A stretch of 64,000 bases of DNA, from the NCBI GenBank assembly GCA_022264855.1, contig JABYQU010000007.1:868001-932000 (forward strand). The letters run 5' to 3'. The notes below the pieces were generated by a model. It was not told where the DNA came from and did no database searches. It was given only the letters and a program-made list of their open reading frames with translations. A program made the translations under genes and the position numbers. Origin of the DNA: Lenzites betulinus. Lineage: Eukaryota > Basidiomycota > Agaricomycetes > Polyporales > Polyporaceae. Positions 11,188-24,095 of this stretch are shown in pieces (the first letter of the stretch is position 1; each line of letters opens with the position of its first letter).

Positions 11188-14100
11188 CTAGTTGACATCC
11201 GGAGGAGCTTTGCTGCCGTTGGCGCTCGTGCTCGCCCGCACCCGCCGTCGCTTCGGCTTCTCCGCGACACCCTCCGCCCCGACCTCCCCGTTCTCCTCAG
11301 TCCGGGTGCGCTTGAGGCCCCGTTTGCCCTTCTTCCGCTTCTTCTTCCCTTCTCCCTCCACGTCTTCGCCCGACCCGTCGCTTTCCCCTCCATCTGGCTT
11401 GTAGGCGGAAGCATCGGGACCAAGCCGCCTGCTGCGTCTGGGCTGCAGTTTCCGCGACTTCGCTGTCGCCGTCACATTGCTCGCGTTGTCGTCGACGGGA
11501 GCAGCACCATCCGCTGGCGATGTGGCGTCTGCATCTAGATCTACCGTTTCGGCCCCGACAGGCTCGGGTGCAGCGTCCTCCCCCTTCGCTCGCTTCGTGG
11601 GCGGGGCCTCTTCGTCCTCGAGGTCACTGAGGTCGCTCCCGGAGAGCGACCCAGAGGTCGCGACACTGCCCCTCTGCGACAGCCTACCAGCCGTGCTGAC
11701 GGAGTCCCCAGAGGTGGAGACGGACGCCTGCGAGGGCGGGGCCATCGCCGAGCCCGTGCGCGACAGCTGGCCACCGCTCGATAGCGTCCGCGCGCTGATC
11801 GACTCGCGCTGCTTCAGCTTCGCGCGATGCGACTTGTGCTGCGCGCGCAGGACGACGCCGTCACCCGCGCGGGGGATGTAGAACACCTCCTGCTCGCGGA
11901 GGAGGTCGACGCCGACGAGCTGCCGGAGGACGCCGACCATGTACGGCGAGAACTTGAGCGACTCGACGTCGCGCATGAGGCGCGGGACGTCGTCGGGCTT
12001 CACGTAGCCCTGGTCCTCGATCTCCTCGTCCTTCATGAACTCGGTGTTGCTGAGCGAGCAGCCGGGGACGGCGAAGAGGATGCGCGGGCTGCCTTCCTCT
12101 TGCGGAACGCTGATCGTGTGGAAACGGCAGTTTGAGCGCGTTACCGGAGAGCTGATCGAAGACACTGGCGTAGCCTTGACTGGTAGCGGCTGCGAGGACG
12201 GCCCGGGTTCTGCGGAAGCGCGTTGCCCACTTTCGCTTGCTGGTGCGGGGGAGGCAGATGGTGTCCGCTTCTGGACAACGGGAACAACGGGTGCCATTGG
12301 TCGGCCGTGGTGATGGTGGAGGATGCCATGATTGTGGATGAACGGCGGCGGGGGGCCGTTGTGTCCGTTGTTCGGCAGCACGCGATCGATAGTTGGGGAG
12401 GGCTGCGATAGTCCCGAGTACGCGCTCGGGGCGTTGGACACGACGGAGGATGCGCGAGAGGTGCCGCGGCTGTCTGGAAGAAGCATTTGCTGCGCTGCGG
12501 CAGACGAACCGCCAGAGGTGCTGCTCTCGCCCGAGTGGCTATGCGCGACGGAAGCGTCGTCTTCCTCCTCGGACTGCGCGGCGGCCTTGCCCTTGCCCTT
12601 GCCTTTAGTACCCTTCGGCTTCGCCGCCTTCTGGCTGACGCGATCCATGAAGGCCCTCTGCACAGATTGTGACGTCTTCGAGCGCGTGAGTCGAGGAATC
12701 CGTGTAGCAGGTGCGGCCGAGCCACGTTTGCGCTTCAGAGGCCTGACCTCTTCTTCCACTGCGCCCGTGGCTGGTTCACCCTCTGTAGGGGATGATGGAG
12801 AGGGCACAGTCTTCTCCTCCACAATGGGCTCCAATGGCGCGGTGGCATCGACGATAGAGTCGCTGCAGCAAAGTTAGCGCCCGCATGGCTCGAATATATT
12901 ATGCCGGTCAGTACACACCTTTCTGAAGGAGCTGCCGGGATCGTGACCGGCTCCTCAGCGGCTTGTTCGGCGCTGTCGAGTTTCGCTATGTGCTCGGATT
13001 CATTTGCACTCTCTTCGGCGGCGCCATTGAGCTCTTCGTTTTCCTTAATGGCGGCTGGAGACCCTAGCTTCTCGTTCTCGTCGTCGATAGCGACGGATGA
13101 TTCTAAGGCGTCCGTAGATGCTGCTGCCACGGGCTCCTCTGCCTCCGAATGGTACTCTGGGTCGACCTCGCCTTCGGCGTCCGCATCTGCGTCAGTTGAC
13201 GGAGTAGCGTCGCGCGGGTCCGCAGCGAGGTCGACGGCGACGATATCACCCGCCGCGGGCTCCGCTGTTACAGACCGAGCCCTCATAGATTGCTCTACGG
13301 CGTAAGTGTCTAGGACGAACAGTTAGTATTGTCAGCTGACGGATCTCTTGGAACGCATTCACCTGAAGCTGGCCCCTGATAAATGTCATAGGCTTCGACT
13401 TTGCTGGAGACTTGTTCTTGAGGCACATCATCGTGAGAGGTGACCTCAGGACCCTTTTCAGACGGCTCAACGAGCTCCGCAGAGACCTCGACAGGTTCAG
13501 CGGGTTCGGCGGCAAGCTCAACTTCCGCGGTGAGCTCAACGGCTTCATCGGCGAGCTCATCAACTTCTTCGCTATGTGCGACGAGCGGCACCACGTCCGC
13601 CTCTAGAATGTCATCTTCATCATCGTCGAGCTGGATACCACCCTCGCTACCGGTGAAGATCGGCGACGGCCTGTTCTCAGGCGTGACAGAAGCAGACGCA
13701 CTATCCGGCAGCGGGGTGAACAACCCGCTCGGACTATGTGCGGTTTCCGACGCCAGCTTGCGGAATAAGGGGTGGAGTGCGGCATTCGCCGGGAAGGAGT
13801 TCGCGTCGTGGCTCGCTCGCGTCGGGGACGTGGGCTCGGATTGGACTTGGGCCGGGCTTGCGGGAGATAGCGGGGTGTGGGAGAGGCTGGCGGGGTCCGG
13901 CACGTCCGGATTTGCCGATATCGGTGGTGGGAAGTCTGTCGTGGAGGAGAGCGAGGAGCGGGTGCGCTCTAGTGGGGCAGGGACGGCTATCGGTGCCGGT
14001 GCGTCGTGTGGCGACATGGGAGCATGAGGATCCTCTGACTTCGTGGGCTTGAGGTCCATTGGGTCGTCCTTCTCAAGTACGCCGTTCGGTGCCGACCGTT

Positions 14101-16540
14101 CTGCCTGGGCATCGACAGTCGTAGAGTTGGTGCCTTCCAATGATTCGCCTGGTGTGTTACGTGAAGAACCTTCATACTGTTCCCATACGGCGAGCTCTTG
14201 TTCCTAGATGGCCGCTATTAGGGGCAAAATTCACATGCTGCAACGAATACTCATACCTCAATACGGCGGCCCTCTGACAAGACCTCTGCAACGGCGTAAT
14301 CCACTGCAGAAACTTCGACCTGCGCGTCCCTACGCACAGATGATATATCGGTCGTGGTCTCCGGGGAAGCGGATGACTTTATATCCTCGTCCTCGTTCTC
14401 GTTGGGCTCGATGACCGCCACGGCCGCAGATACGCCAACTTCGGCGATAGGTGAACTCTGATGCTCTGGTTCATAATCGTCCGTGAATTCCTCGAAGCTT
14501 ACGGAGGGCCGTTGAGGTTCTGGACTTGCTTGTCTTTCATCGTCATTCAAGACGAGTCCTGGGACAGTCTCTTGCTCGATTGCAGCAGCAGCCATTGCGA
14601 CAACATTCTCGAGTGAGGGAGGCGCTTCCGTGGCATCCAGCTCCGTGAAGCTTGCATCTACGTCAGATGCAGGGTACCCCTGGGCGAAAGCTGGGAGCTC
14701 GCCAAAGTCCAAGCCTGGAGGGCTGATCGGCTCGAACGGCCCTTGTAGGTCGAAAGGTGCACCCGGAGGACCTATGTCGTACAAGTCATCAAATTCACCA
14801 TACAACCTGGAGGTGTCTGTTTGACGTAAATGATAAGTCGAACCGTGTAAAAGATTGTTAGCAAAATTCGCCGTACCATCTGTAGCAGCCGGCGTGAATT
14901 TTGGAACCTCATCCACAACCATAACAGGCTCGGTTGTAGGTGCGGGGCTGGTGGCCAACTGGTCCTCCTCCTCGTCGCTGATCTCGAAGACCTCCTGTTC
15001 CGATACATCGACATGCCCAGAACGTGTCGCAACAAGGCCAGGGAACGCTGGCGGCCAGTTCCAGTCTACGTGATCGTGGAGGGTAGCGGAAGGAGGGGAA
15101 GGAGGAGATGAATACAGTTTCGAGTCGTCATCTTGGACCTCCTGTGCTGGCGCTGCGACGTTAAGATCGTGTTCGTCGACATCCGCATACAGATCATCGG
15201 CATCAACCATTTGCGGAGACGCAGGAGTCGCTTCCTCTGTCCCAGGGTGTTCTGGCGCCGCTGTGATTCCCGGGATAACTAGATCGCCCTCGTCCTTGGG
15301 TGTGAGGTGAGACGGTGTAAGACCTTGAGGGTCGAGGAGAGCATCGCCACCCGCGTAGAAATCCTCCGCAAACTGGCGCGGACCCTCCCAGGGGTCAGGC
15401 AGATCCAGACCCTGAGCGAATTCGCCTTCGACAAGCGCTATAAGATATTGAGTAAAGTGCAATGTGATGGTAATGCGCGTCCTACCGTCTTCATCCTCCT
15501 CAGTGGGAAGCTTGTGAGGGTTTCCGCGACTTGAGACACCGCTAGGTATGTCTCCACCGGAGTAGAAATCCTCCGCGTATGTGGCGGGCCCATGCCAAGG
15601 GTCTTCGACATCAACATGCTCGGGTTCTTTGTCGCGAGGGGGGAACGCTGGTAGTTTGTCAGGTAAACATGAGTGCACGTGCCTAAGGACACTTACGATC
15701 TTCCTCTTCCTCCACCTGCTCGTGGTCCACATCTTCTTCGTAGTCTGCTTCTTCATCCGACGTCAGGTGCCCGGATGCTTCCAACACTGGTTTTCGTTGG
15801 AAACGAGCAGGTAGAGAGCGCTCCTCGAGATGTTTTACGGTATCCTCCGGCTCTTCCTCGGAATCAAGTATCTCGGTCACATCGTGTGTTGGAGACTGAG
15901 GTAGATTGGACGGCCCCGCAGCTGGACTGCTCTTCGGAGACGCTGCATCGTCTGAACCAGCTTCGCTGCCGGCCTCTTCCTCGTACTCGTACTCTTCCGC
16001 GTCTTCTTCCTCTCCGTCTTCTTCAACCCCGACCGCGTCGTAATCCTCCACATGCGCGTCTTCATCGTCTGAGAGAAGGTTGATGACCTCGGCCTGCGCA
16101 CTGTGGCCGACATGGGGTGCCTCTTCCTCGCTCTCTCCGGTCTCCTCACTGGAGTACTCCTCCCCGTCGTATGCCTCACCCCAGTCATCCTCATCCTGCC
16201 CATCCTCCTGAGTTTCGCGAGTCTCCTCTTGCTCGAAGTCTTCATCTCGCGCGCGTTCTTTGCCCTTGGCCAGGCGACGCGCTTTCACCTCCGCAAAGGA
16301 GTCGTCCACGCCTTCGTCCTCCTCCGGATGCGACGCCTCGCGTTTGCGGAGTGGCGGCGGTTCTTCTCTTCCCAGAGCGTGTTTCAGCGCGCCGGTGATG
16401 CCGGTAATCCATGCGTCGAACTCGGGCTGCGTGAACTTGTCATACGGATTGTGAATGGGCGGGCGAAGTCCCTTTTGTGTGCTGTGGGGTGTTGGGTTGG
16501 GTCCTCGAGGATACCTCGGAGTCGAGTAAGGGCTAGTCAT
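11188..16540 (-). CDS. Very large acidic low-complexity nuclear protein
   Basis: Seven exons joined by six introns of about 50-70 nt give roughly 1,650 residues. The start is the ATG at 16,540 (MTSPYSTPRYPRGPNPTPHS); the in-frame GTG further upstream is not used. An early block, PYDKFTQPEFDAWITGITGA, looks conserved and folded. Most of the rest is acidic and disordered, with a SUMO-interaction-like core VINLLSDDEDAH and another at VFEISDEEED. A motif occurs twice in tandem: DPWHGPATYAEDFYSGGD and DPWEGPRQFAEDFYAGGD. A second folded block near the C-terminus runs CRFHTISVPQEEGSPRILFA, VPGCSLSNTEFMKDEEIEDQ and later PYMVGVLRQLVGVDLLREQE, followed by serine-rich and KKKRKKGKRG/KPKRRRVRAS nuclear localisation signals. 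Splice phases agree at all junctions. I do not recognise the family. A chromatin or nuclear-envelope role is only suggested by composition. Confidence 0.75.
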
Positions 16541-16869
16541 CTGGCTCGCCACAGGCTTCACGCCTTAACGCGAGTGGTGGCAAGAGGTGAAAGTGATGGG
16601 TACAAGTCGCGGTTGAGCTCGCGCTTGTATTTCCGCCACAAGGGCGAATCTCAGATCTATTACGTAATACAAGAGAGCGCCTATCGAAATGGGCGCCTAA
16701 CTGACTTCATTCGTCGGTAACTGAAGTGTACTTGCGCTTCACTCTCGCTCACCCAGTGACTCTTGTTCTGCGCTATCAGTTTCTGTTGAACGTCGAACTT
16801 TAGGCTCTCTGGAATTATTAGCAGCTAGACATTGGCAAAAGCTAGTCTTGGCGACCTCTGCGTCTTCGA
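16541..16869. promoter_or_regulatory. Divergent promoter region, acidic nuclear protein / REX2
   Basis: 329 bases separate two start codons that point away from each other, so both promoters must share this stretch. No obvious TATA box for either gene. Confidence 0.5.
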
Positions 16870-17988
16870 ATGTTCAGGTCGATCCTTCAGTCGACCACAC
16901 GCAAGTGCTTCCGCCCTATAACTGTACGAACTTTGCGATCACACATGGAGGGCAAAGCTCTCGACTGGCACGCTGGTCCTCTCGTATGGATTGATTGCGA
17001 AATGACGGGTTTAGACCCGCGAACTGACAGGATTCTTGAAATTGCCGTGCGTTATACCCGTCATTATATCTGAATGCTCCTCTCAAGCAATCTCCCGCAG
17101 GTCCTGATTACGAACGGGAACTTAGACATTGTTGACGAAGGCATTAGCTATGTCATTCGGACAGACAAAGCCGTACTAGACAAGTGAGCCTTGACCTATG
17201 AGGTCATCATCAGGTAGACTGACTCAACATGCAGAATGGATGACTGGTGTCAGACTACGCACGGCGCGGTCCGTCATGTTTTTACATATCTATTCGTTCT
17301 TCTTACCAACGCGTCTTGTTACAGAATGGCTTGACTGAGGCATGCATTGAATCTCCCTTCACGAAAGACTTCGTCGAGCAACAAGTCCTCAATTATATCA
17401 AAAAGTGGATTCCGAAGGAACGAACTGGCGTGTTAGCCGGCAATTCCGTACACATGGACAGAGCCTTTTTGGTTGGCGAGATGCCCAGTATAACAGACTG
17501 GCTTCACTATCGGTAATCATACCCTACTGTATATGTCACTGTCACTGACCTGCCAGCCCAACAGGATAGTTGGTACGTCGTGTGATTCGCTTCACGTCTT
17601 CTTTTATTTACTTATGGCTTATTCCAGATGTATCATCTATCAAGGTGAGAGCATGACTGCTCGGTAGGTGGTAGCTGTTAACTCATTCCATGATGTAGGA
17701 GATTGCACGACGCTGGTATAAAACAACTGCACAATCAGGTTCACAACCAGAAGCCGCACACCGGTACGTACTGTCCTTGGGTTTCAGATCTTGATCACCT
17801 CTTCTCAGCATGGCACCATCTGTAGGGCATTGGATGACATCAAAGGGTCAATACGAGGTACGTAACGTCATATGCTGATCTCCCAACGCGGCCCTTGACA
17901 GCCCGTCACAGAACTCCAGTGGTATCGGAAGAATCTGTTTCTCCCAACGAACCTGGCGCCCTCAGTTGAACTTGGGCGTCGGTATTGA
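16870..17988 (+). CDS. REX2: Oligoribonuclease REX2/REXO2
   Basis: A 3'-5' exoribonuclease of the DEDDh class that degrades oligoribonucleotides of 2-5 nt, in mitochondria and cytosol/nucleus. The spliced product of about 215 residues has the first acidic motif WIDCEMTGLD, then LEIAVLITNGNLDIVDEG, the middle motif LAGNSVHMDRAFL, and the last motif H-R-ALDDIKGSIREL with the catalytic His and Asp. All four acidic residues and the His are present. The N-terminal 20-25 residues (MFRSILQSTTRKCFRPITVR) are basic, hydroxylated and lacking acids, as expected for a mitochondrial presequence. Eight introns are needed, including very short exons around 17,568 and 17,632. All have standard borders except the donor GTCCGT near 17,271. 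It ends LGRRY then TGA. Confidence 0.93.
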
Positions 17989-20900
17989 TTACTTGCCGCA
18001 CACTCCGATGTCACTGCGTTTCTTGTACCGGTCGATTGAGTTGTGCATGTGCGTATTCGCAGTTCATCGAGTTGCGAGGTGTAATGTTATTGCATGCTAA
18101 CACGTAGTCCAGGACTTGGGATTGCATGCTTTCCGTGAGGAATCCGTACCGTATCCTGTGCACACAAATACAGTAAGGAGTGCGATGGGCACTTTCCGCT
18201 TGAGCTGCGGCTTTAGGCAGAAACCGATGTAGACCGCTGGATATTCATTCCACAATCCGATAATCCTCCTTCACAATGGAGCAGCATAGGCAGAACCCTT
18301 ACCTAGGTGCGTCATCCTCCCGACTCCTTATAGTTCCAATATGTGCCCTTCAGTGTCCGAAGTGTCCGAAAAGAAGATTCCATAGCTTCACTGCCGGGGC
18401 GGTGTTTTATGCTCCCCAAACTTACGCCCTGAGGCCTGAGGCCACCCCTCGACATCTCTAGATGTTGTGCGGGGAACGTGTGGGGAGTCATTCACCCCCG
18501 TCTCTCTCCCCGCACGGAGCGGCGCAACAGCTAGTCATCCCGCAGAGCAGGCAAAAACCAATCACGCGCGCACTCACGAACTCACCTTCGCGCGGTCCTC
18601 GACATCAGTGCCCATAGACCGGCGCGTCGCGCCGTTGTGGACACCGAGCTATCCAGATGCCTATCAGGGCGACACCAAGCCATCTCGGGGGCGTCGCGGC
18701 CGTGCTAGGCAGGAGCGCACCTTCGACAGCGTCCCAGCGATGGGGCGTCATTCAGTGCGCGAAGAGACGTTTATCCGAGGCTATTCAAGAAAGGGCGCAG
18801 GCGCCAGACGTCGCATTGAATGTGCAGGCCGTTCGTCCGAGATTGCGCCTGTTCTGTTTGGATGCTTTGATAGTCTGGCGCGTTGACAAGAATAGCTCCT
18901 GATAGACGGTGCTGGTTGAATTGCGGCGATGGTGGAGGTGTATCCAGAGACGAGAGCTTCTTAACTTGCCGGATGGGTCGCAGTGTCTAGCTGGATCGTG
19001 GAAGGCTATCTTGATCGAGATTGACGGTTTCGGGCTCCCCGTCACGCGCGAGCGTGCGCACTCGGTCTGCAGGAGAGGGAGTAGCGGGAGGAGGTACTTT
19101 TCGGTGGGGCGCGACAACAGGCGTCGGGTTTCCGAGCCAATAGGGTGAGCTGTATAGCCGACGATGCACTCAATATTAGACACCTCTACAGACGGGCGGT
19201 AAGTTCTCAGGCCACGAAACTGTACGCGTCGCTCACTGTTTTGTTTGGTGCGACAGACCATAGGCTCCTTTGTTCTACCCGTTCGTCTGGGAAATGGACA
19301 TGAGTAGTCTATGCGCTGACATGGTGGGTCACATCTATGATTGAAGATGAATGCATGAATAGCTCACCAGAGGGTGCGCAGCTGCAGCGTACAACATTCG
19401 GGGGTACTACTCAACCCTCGCACCCATGCCATAGCCTCTTCAAGCTGCATGGGTTTACGGGACGTCAGTGTGTGAGTACCCAATGCACTCCGTGAGTCAA
19501 CTCCTCCTGTCGGGATAGCTCGCACGGGAAGAGAGCCTGAGGGTCCATTGCCCCATGCGAACTCTGAGAGCCTCGAACAGCGGAGAACGCTCATCGAACG
19601 CTCAATGCCGCCCCGGCACGCCTCCTCCGCCACCGCAGTGATGGTCTGCCTGTGAGCGGCGAGCACGGCTCAGGAGGTGCACCGGGGGTGCATAGCCGGG
19701 ATGTTTCGTCCCACCACCCACTCACATAGTCTCCACGGCAATTTGTATAGTGCGGCGGAGGCATGGAGGATAGACCGCACTGGGCCATAATCGCGCCCGG
19801 CGACAACAAGGGACGTCGTATGTCGCCGTCTTTTCCCCTGACGGGCCGTGGACGCACAACGTCTGCCAAGTCTGTGCAGTGAATACTACTGCGTTCCGTT
19901 TGGGCTGAGCGGCGGGAGAGGCGGGCGCGGGTGCAAACCTACCGGGTCGCGCGCTGCCTGGACTCTTTGGAGTTCCGTCTAGGGCAGCCCAAGTTCTCGT
20001 CTAAGACAAAAATGTATCTCGTATGGCGTCCTGCGAGAGTCGTAAGCGGGCTGCTCGGCATGACATTCGTTGCATAATGCACGCGTTACCGCTTCGCCCC
20101 CAACCCGCGCACCGGGGAGGCTGCCGAGTGGCGCGCCATTTTTGCAACCTGCAGCACACCAATTGAAAGGATGCAGGCGAGGGGAAGGGCTGCAGAGGGA
20201 GTGGGAGGGATACCAGTAATGACGGAGAGCGGGCATGACGGGCGAGGGAGGTGCCCCAAGCATTGGGGGATCGCCGTGCCAGCCTCACATAATTGCACGA
20301 TATTTTGGAACGCGAAGGGCGGGCTGTGCGGCGTTGGTTACCAGAGTGCTGGCAAAGTTCGAGAGCAAGGGTGGGGCAGCAGCCAAACTTGAAGAGCCGT
20401 TGTTGCCACCAAAAGGATACGAGGGGGTCCGCTCCACGGGGAGAGGTCCAAGAGGAATTTTGGGAGGCAATGAGAGCCGTCCGGCATCCCAAGGGGGGCG
20501 GCATGTCGCACACCGGTGTTGTGGGACATATCTGTGGAGAGCCGAGGTTGCGTTCTCACAGGGGGCCCACCTTGGCCGCAGTTCAATCCCAGTGTGAGAA
20601 CACAGCGGTGCGAGTGCGTACTGAGAACAGATGGCGCTTGTGGTAGACATCTGCTGTTTCAGCAGCATGAGGCTTGGAGGGTTCTGGGGTCGAACTGATA
20701 TGTTCCAGAGACTTTAAGCTTGCCATCTAACATGATTATGAGCATCCACTACGTCGTAGACGAGGTACCTAGGACCTGAGGGAGTTGTGCAAAGTGTAAC
20801 GAGGCCGGCATCCGGAACCCGGAACGAATGATCGATCTGTATGACGGTAACAAAACGTCAAGAGTCAGCAAGATTGATTGGGATACCCGTAGATTATTCG

Positions 20901-21618
20901 AGCGCAGTGCTGCGAGATACTGCGAGGTGAATATTAATGAAAAGTTGTGGCCTGCCTTCAAACCCCAGGTTCCGTGATAAGCAGAGAATAAGCTACGCGC
21001 ATGACAGGTGGTGTTGTTCGCGCTGAATGTGTAGAGTCGATGACCCATAATCACCAAACTCACCAGGTCTATCCCTTGTCTTCTCGGAGGACAATGTCGG
21101 GGCAAGGCAAGAGTGACTCGAGCCGGCTCGAGCCTGACAAGCAAGGGGAGGCATAGCCACGAGGGATCTGAGATCCGAGTGTTCCTAGTGGCAAGTTGGG
21201 CGCCGAGGCCCGAGTGACTCTCCGACTCCCACTCTCCCACTCCCATCGCCCGTGTTTGCGCTGATGCGATTAGTCGCGAACGATAAGCTGTGAGAACTCT
21301 TTGCATTTGTCGCCGTAAGCCATGTCCAAATCTTGCCTTCCCAGGGTAGGCTCAGCGGCTTCCCAAGCCTGACCCGGCCTCCCGGAGAATGTCGTCGCGT
21401 TCACCTCGGATGCTTCCCGCCGTTTAAAGACTTCGGCCTTTCTCTGGAGGCACGGCTGCGCCCTGTATTCAGTTCATCCTAATTTGACCCCGGTCTGACT
21501 GTGGTGGCCTGCCCGCTTCCCTCCCTTTCCTCCCGCCCAGCGAACCACGTTCCTCTCCCCCGCGCGCGGGCACAGCTTCTCTTTCCTCCATCTGTGCTTG
21601 GTCTACAACTACTGCGCT
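17989..21618. other. 3.6 kb gene-free stretch
   Basis: No recognisable exon on either strand. The longest open frame (minus, 20,001-20,513, 170 codons) overlaps frames in all other phases within GC-rich DNA and has no family motif. I see no terminal repeats, integrase or reverse-transcriptase motifs. The last 150 bases hold the promoter of the TmpA-like gene; a small hairpin CCCCAAGCATTGGGG sits near 20,252. Confidence 0.5.
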
Positions 21619-24095
21619 ATGCCCAGGATCGAGCTCGTCGAGGATCCAGAGAAGGGAACCCTCGACACGCTCACACCACTCCCCGTTCTTCCCGTGTCCA
21701 CGAAGGCGGTCATACAAGACGCCGCTGACGGTCTGGCAGTGCAGTCGGGGGTGAACGAGAAAAGGGTGGAACTGGCTTTGGCAGAAGCGAAGAGGGATCC
21801 ATCGTCATCCAACAAGCCACGGAGAAGACTTAGTCGGTGGGTCAGAATGCAGCTGTGGTTCACAACATATCGGTGCGTTGCGCTTGGACGCAGAAGATGC
21901 ATCGAGTACGGCTAAGCCAAGAGACTACTACCAACAGAAAGTTCTTTTCGTTCATCATCACGCTGAATGGCGTGGGCCTCCTGCTAGCCATCCTCGACGT
22001 CTGGAAGTACCCCCGACAATACACCGGTGCTTTCATCCTCGGCAACCTCATCTTCGCCATCCTCATGCGAAACGAGGTATTCGGACGCCTTCTTTACTGT
22101 TTCGTGAATACGTGCTTTGCGAAGGTACATCTGTCGCATAGACCGTCCACATGTGCACGCGCTAACAGAAATGGCTGCAGTGGCCCCCATTATGGTTCAG
22201 GCTCGCTTGCACCGACATCCTGCAAAATCTTGGAGGCATCCACTCCGGCTGTGCAGCGTCCGGTTTTGCATGGCTCATTTTCCGAGTGACACTCATCTTC
22301 ATCGACCACAAGGACAACCACGACGCCGTGCTCATTGCGGGAGTCGTCACGAATATCGCCGTTTCTATCAGTATTGCGAGTGCATTCCCTTGGGTCCGCA
22401 ATACGCACCACAAGTACGTCTTGGCACCCCATTTCCCGCGGGTGTTAAACGCTTCTCACGCTTTCGTGCAGTATATTCGAGCGACACCATCGGTTCATCG
22501 GCTGGTGAGTACCCGCTCCCCCGTTTGGGACATGAGACGCTCGCGTGCTGACGGTGCTCGCACGTAGGGTCGGGCTTCTTTCGAGTGAGTGTCCCGTTTT
22601 GGACCATTGGCCTCCGGGAGTGTGGTTCGCTCGCACACTATGGTCGATCGTCCGTTGGTTGGGCGTGCACAAATTCTCCCTCTGTCCAATCACATTGTCG
22701 TGATGCTGACAACGGTATCTTATCCTAGCATGGATTTTTGTGGTCCTCGGCGATAGTTACGATTTGAACACCCACTCATGGAATCCGGACGGCATTCATG
22801 TCATTCGCCAGCAAGACTTTTGGTATGTCTTTGGTATGACAATCCTGTACGTCTCTACTCTCTTTTAGTGACCACGGCGATCACTGACTGCGCCTATTAC
22901 TTGCAGCATCCTCATTCCATGGTTCACGGTACGGGAAGTCAATGTCGACATCGAAGTGGTGAGTGTTTCTCCCCAAAGGGGGCATAGCGTGTTCGTATGC
23001 TGAGCTTCCCTCTCCGCAGCCATCCCCGAAGGTGGCGATCCTGCGCTTCGAGCGGGGCATGCAGCAAGGTCTCCTCTCGCGGATATCTCGGTCTTCGATC
23101 ATGGAGTACCACGCCTTCGGTATCGTCTCGTGAGTCGCAGTTTTCAACTCTCATGGCGCTACTGACGGAGGCCGTCGACTCGTTTGTCAGAGAGGGACCA
23201 CATGCCAAGTACCACTACCTCATCTGCGGCGTGCAAGGAGACTTTACCCGTTCGTTGGTCAACGAGCCTCCCACACACCTCTGGACCCGACAATTGAAGG
23301 TGTGCACTCCGACCGATCACTGACCATGAACTCGGATATCGTGTTAACAAACAACGATCACACAGTTCGCTGGTGTGTCACACTCATCCACAATATACAA
23401 GAGGGGAATCCGCGTGTGCACGGGTACTGGGCTCGGCGCCGCACTCTCAACATGTCTCCAGGTACGCTTTGTGTTGCTATGTCTCTCGGAAGCTTCATCT
23501 TGCTTATACATTTTCTCACTACTAGAATCCTGACTGGTGAGTCCCGCGTGATATTTGGCGGAGCACGTCCGTGCTGCTGCATCGCCCATTGTGTTCTCGC
23601 GCTGCCACACAGCACAGCGTGGGTTCCGCCCACACGATAGCTTGGCTGATTACGCCGCCCTGTGTCGGAACAGGTACCTCATCTGGATTGGCTCGGAGCA
23701 AGAGAAGACGTTCGGACCCACCATCTCGGGGCTCATCTACCGCCACCTCTGGCCGGACCGTGTGTGCCTTTGGGACTCCAAGGCGCGAGGTGCGTTTGTC
23801 CCCCCAAAGCCGTGCTGCTCACACATGGAGCTGATTGGACTGCTCTGCGCTCCCACACTCGCAGGCGGCCGCCCCGACGTCATGAAATTGATCAAAGACG
23901 CGTACCACTCGTGGAACGCCGAGGTCGTGCTCATCACGTCGAATTGGCAGGGCGATAGGGAGCTCATGGAGGGCTGCAAGGAGGCTGGCATTCCCGCATT
24001 CGTACGTCCCTTCCCCTCCCCGTCTCGCGGAAGCTCTCCGCGGTGCTCACGTTGCGATTTGCTCCCGTCCGCAGGGCACACTATGGGACTTCTGA
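21619..24095 (+). CDS. TmpA-like integral membrane oxidoreductase
   Basis: Thirteen or so exons give about 530 residues. Order of parts: a hydrophilic N-terminus (MPRIELVEDPEKGTLDTLTP); several membrane segments (FFSFIITLNGVGLLLAILDV, GAFILGNLIFAILM, CAASGFAWLIFRVTLIFI, LIAGVVTNIAVSISIASA); a short hydrophilic bridge HHNIFERHHRFIGW; two more segments; then a soluble part. The soluble part has a likely FAD-side block (MEYHAFGIVSEGPHAKYHYL, CGVQGDFTRSLVNEPPTHLW) and a nucleotide-binding block starting ICV-TGTGLGAALSTCLQ and followed by WYLIWIGSEQEKTFGPTI. This layout matches fungal TmpA-type membrane flavoproteins related to ferric reductases, also found as the membrane part of some NRPS-like proteins. 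A. nidulans TmpA is linked to conidiation signalling. The product ends GTLWDF. Function in basidiomycetes is unknown. Confidence 0.65.

Noticed and set aside
16541..16561. GTG-initiated upstream extension of the large nuclear protein
   Set aside because: Non-ATG start with no special context; a good ATG follows seven codons later.
16103..16720. 205-codon plus-strand frame with hydrophobic stretches resembling a membrane protein
   Set aside because: Antisense to the Glu/Asp-rich exon of the large nuclear protein; acidic codons read backwards give Leu/Phe/Ser, mimicking membrane segments.
20001..20513. 170-codon minus-strand frame in the gene-free block
   Set aside because: No domain, no neighbouring exons with matching splice signals, and similarly long frames on the other strand in the same place.
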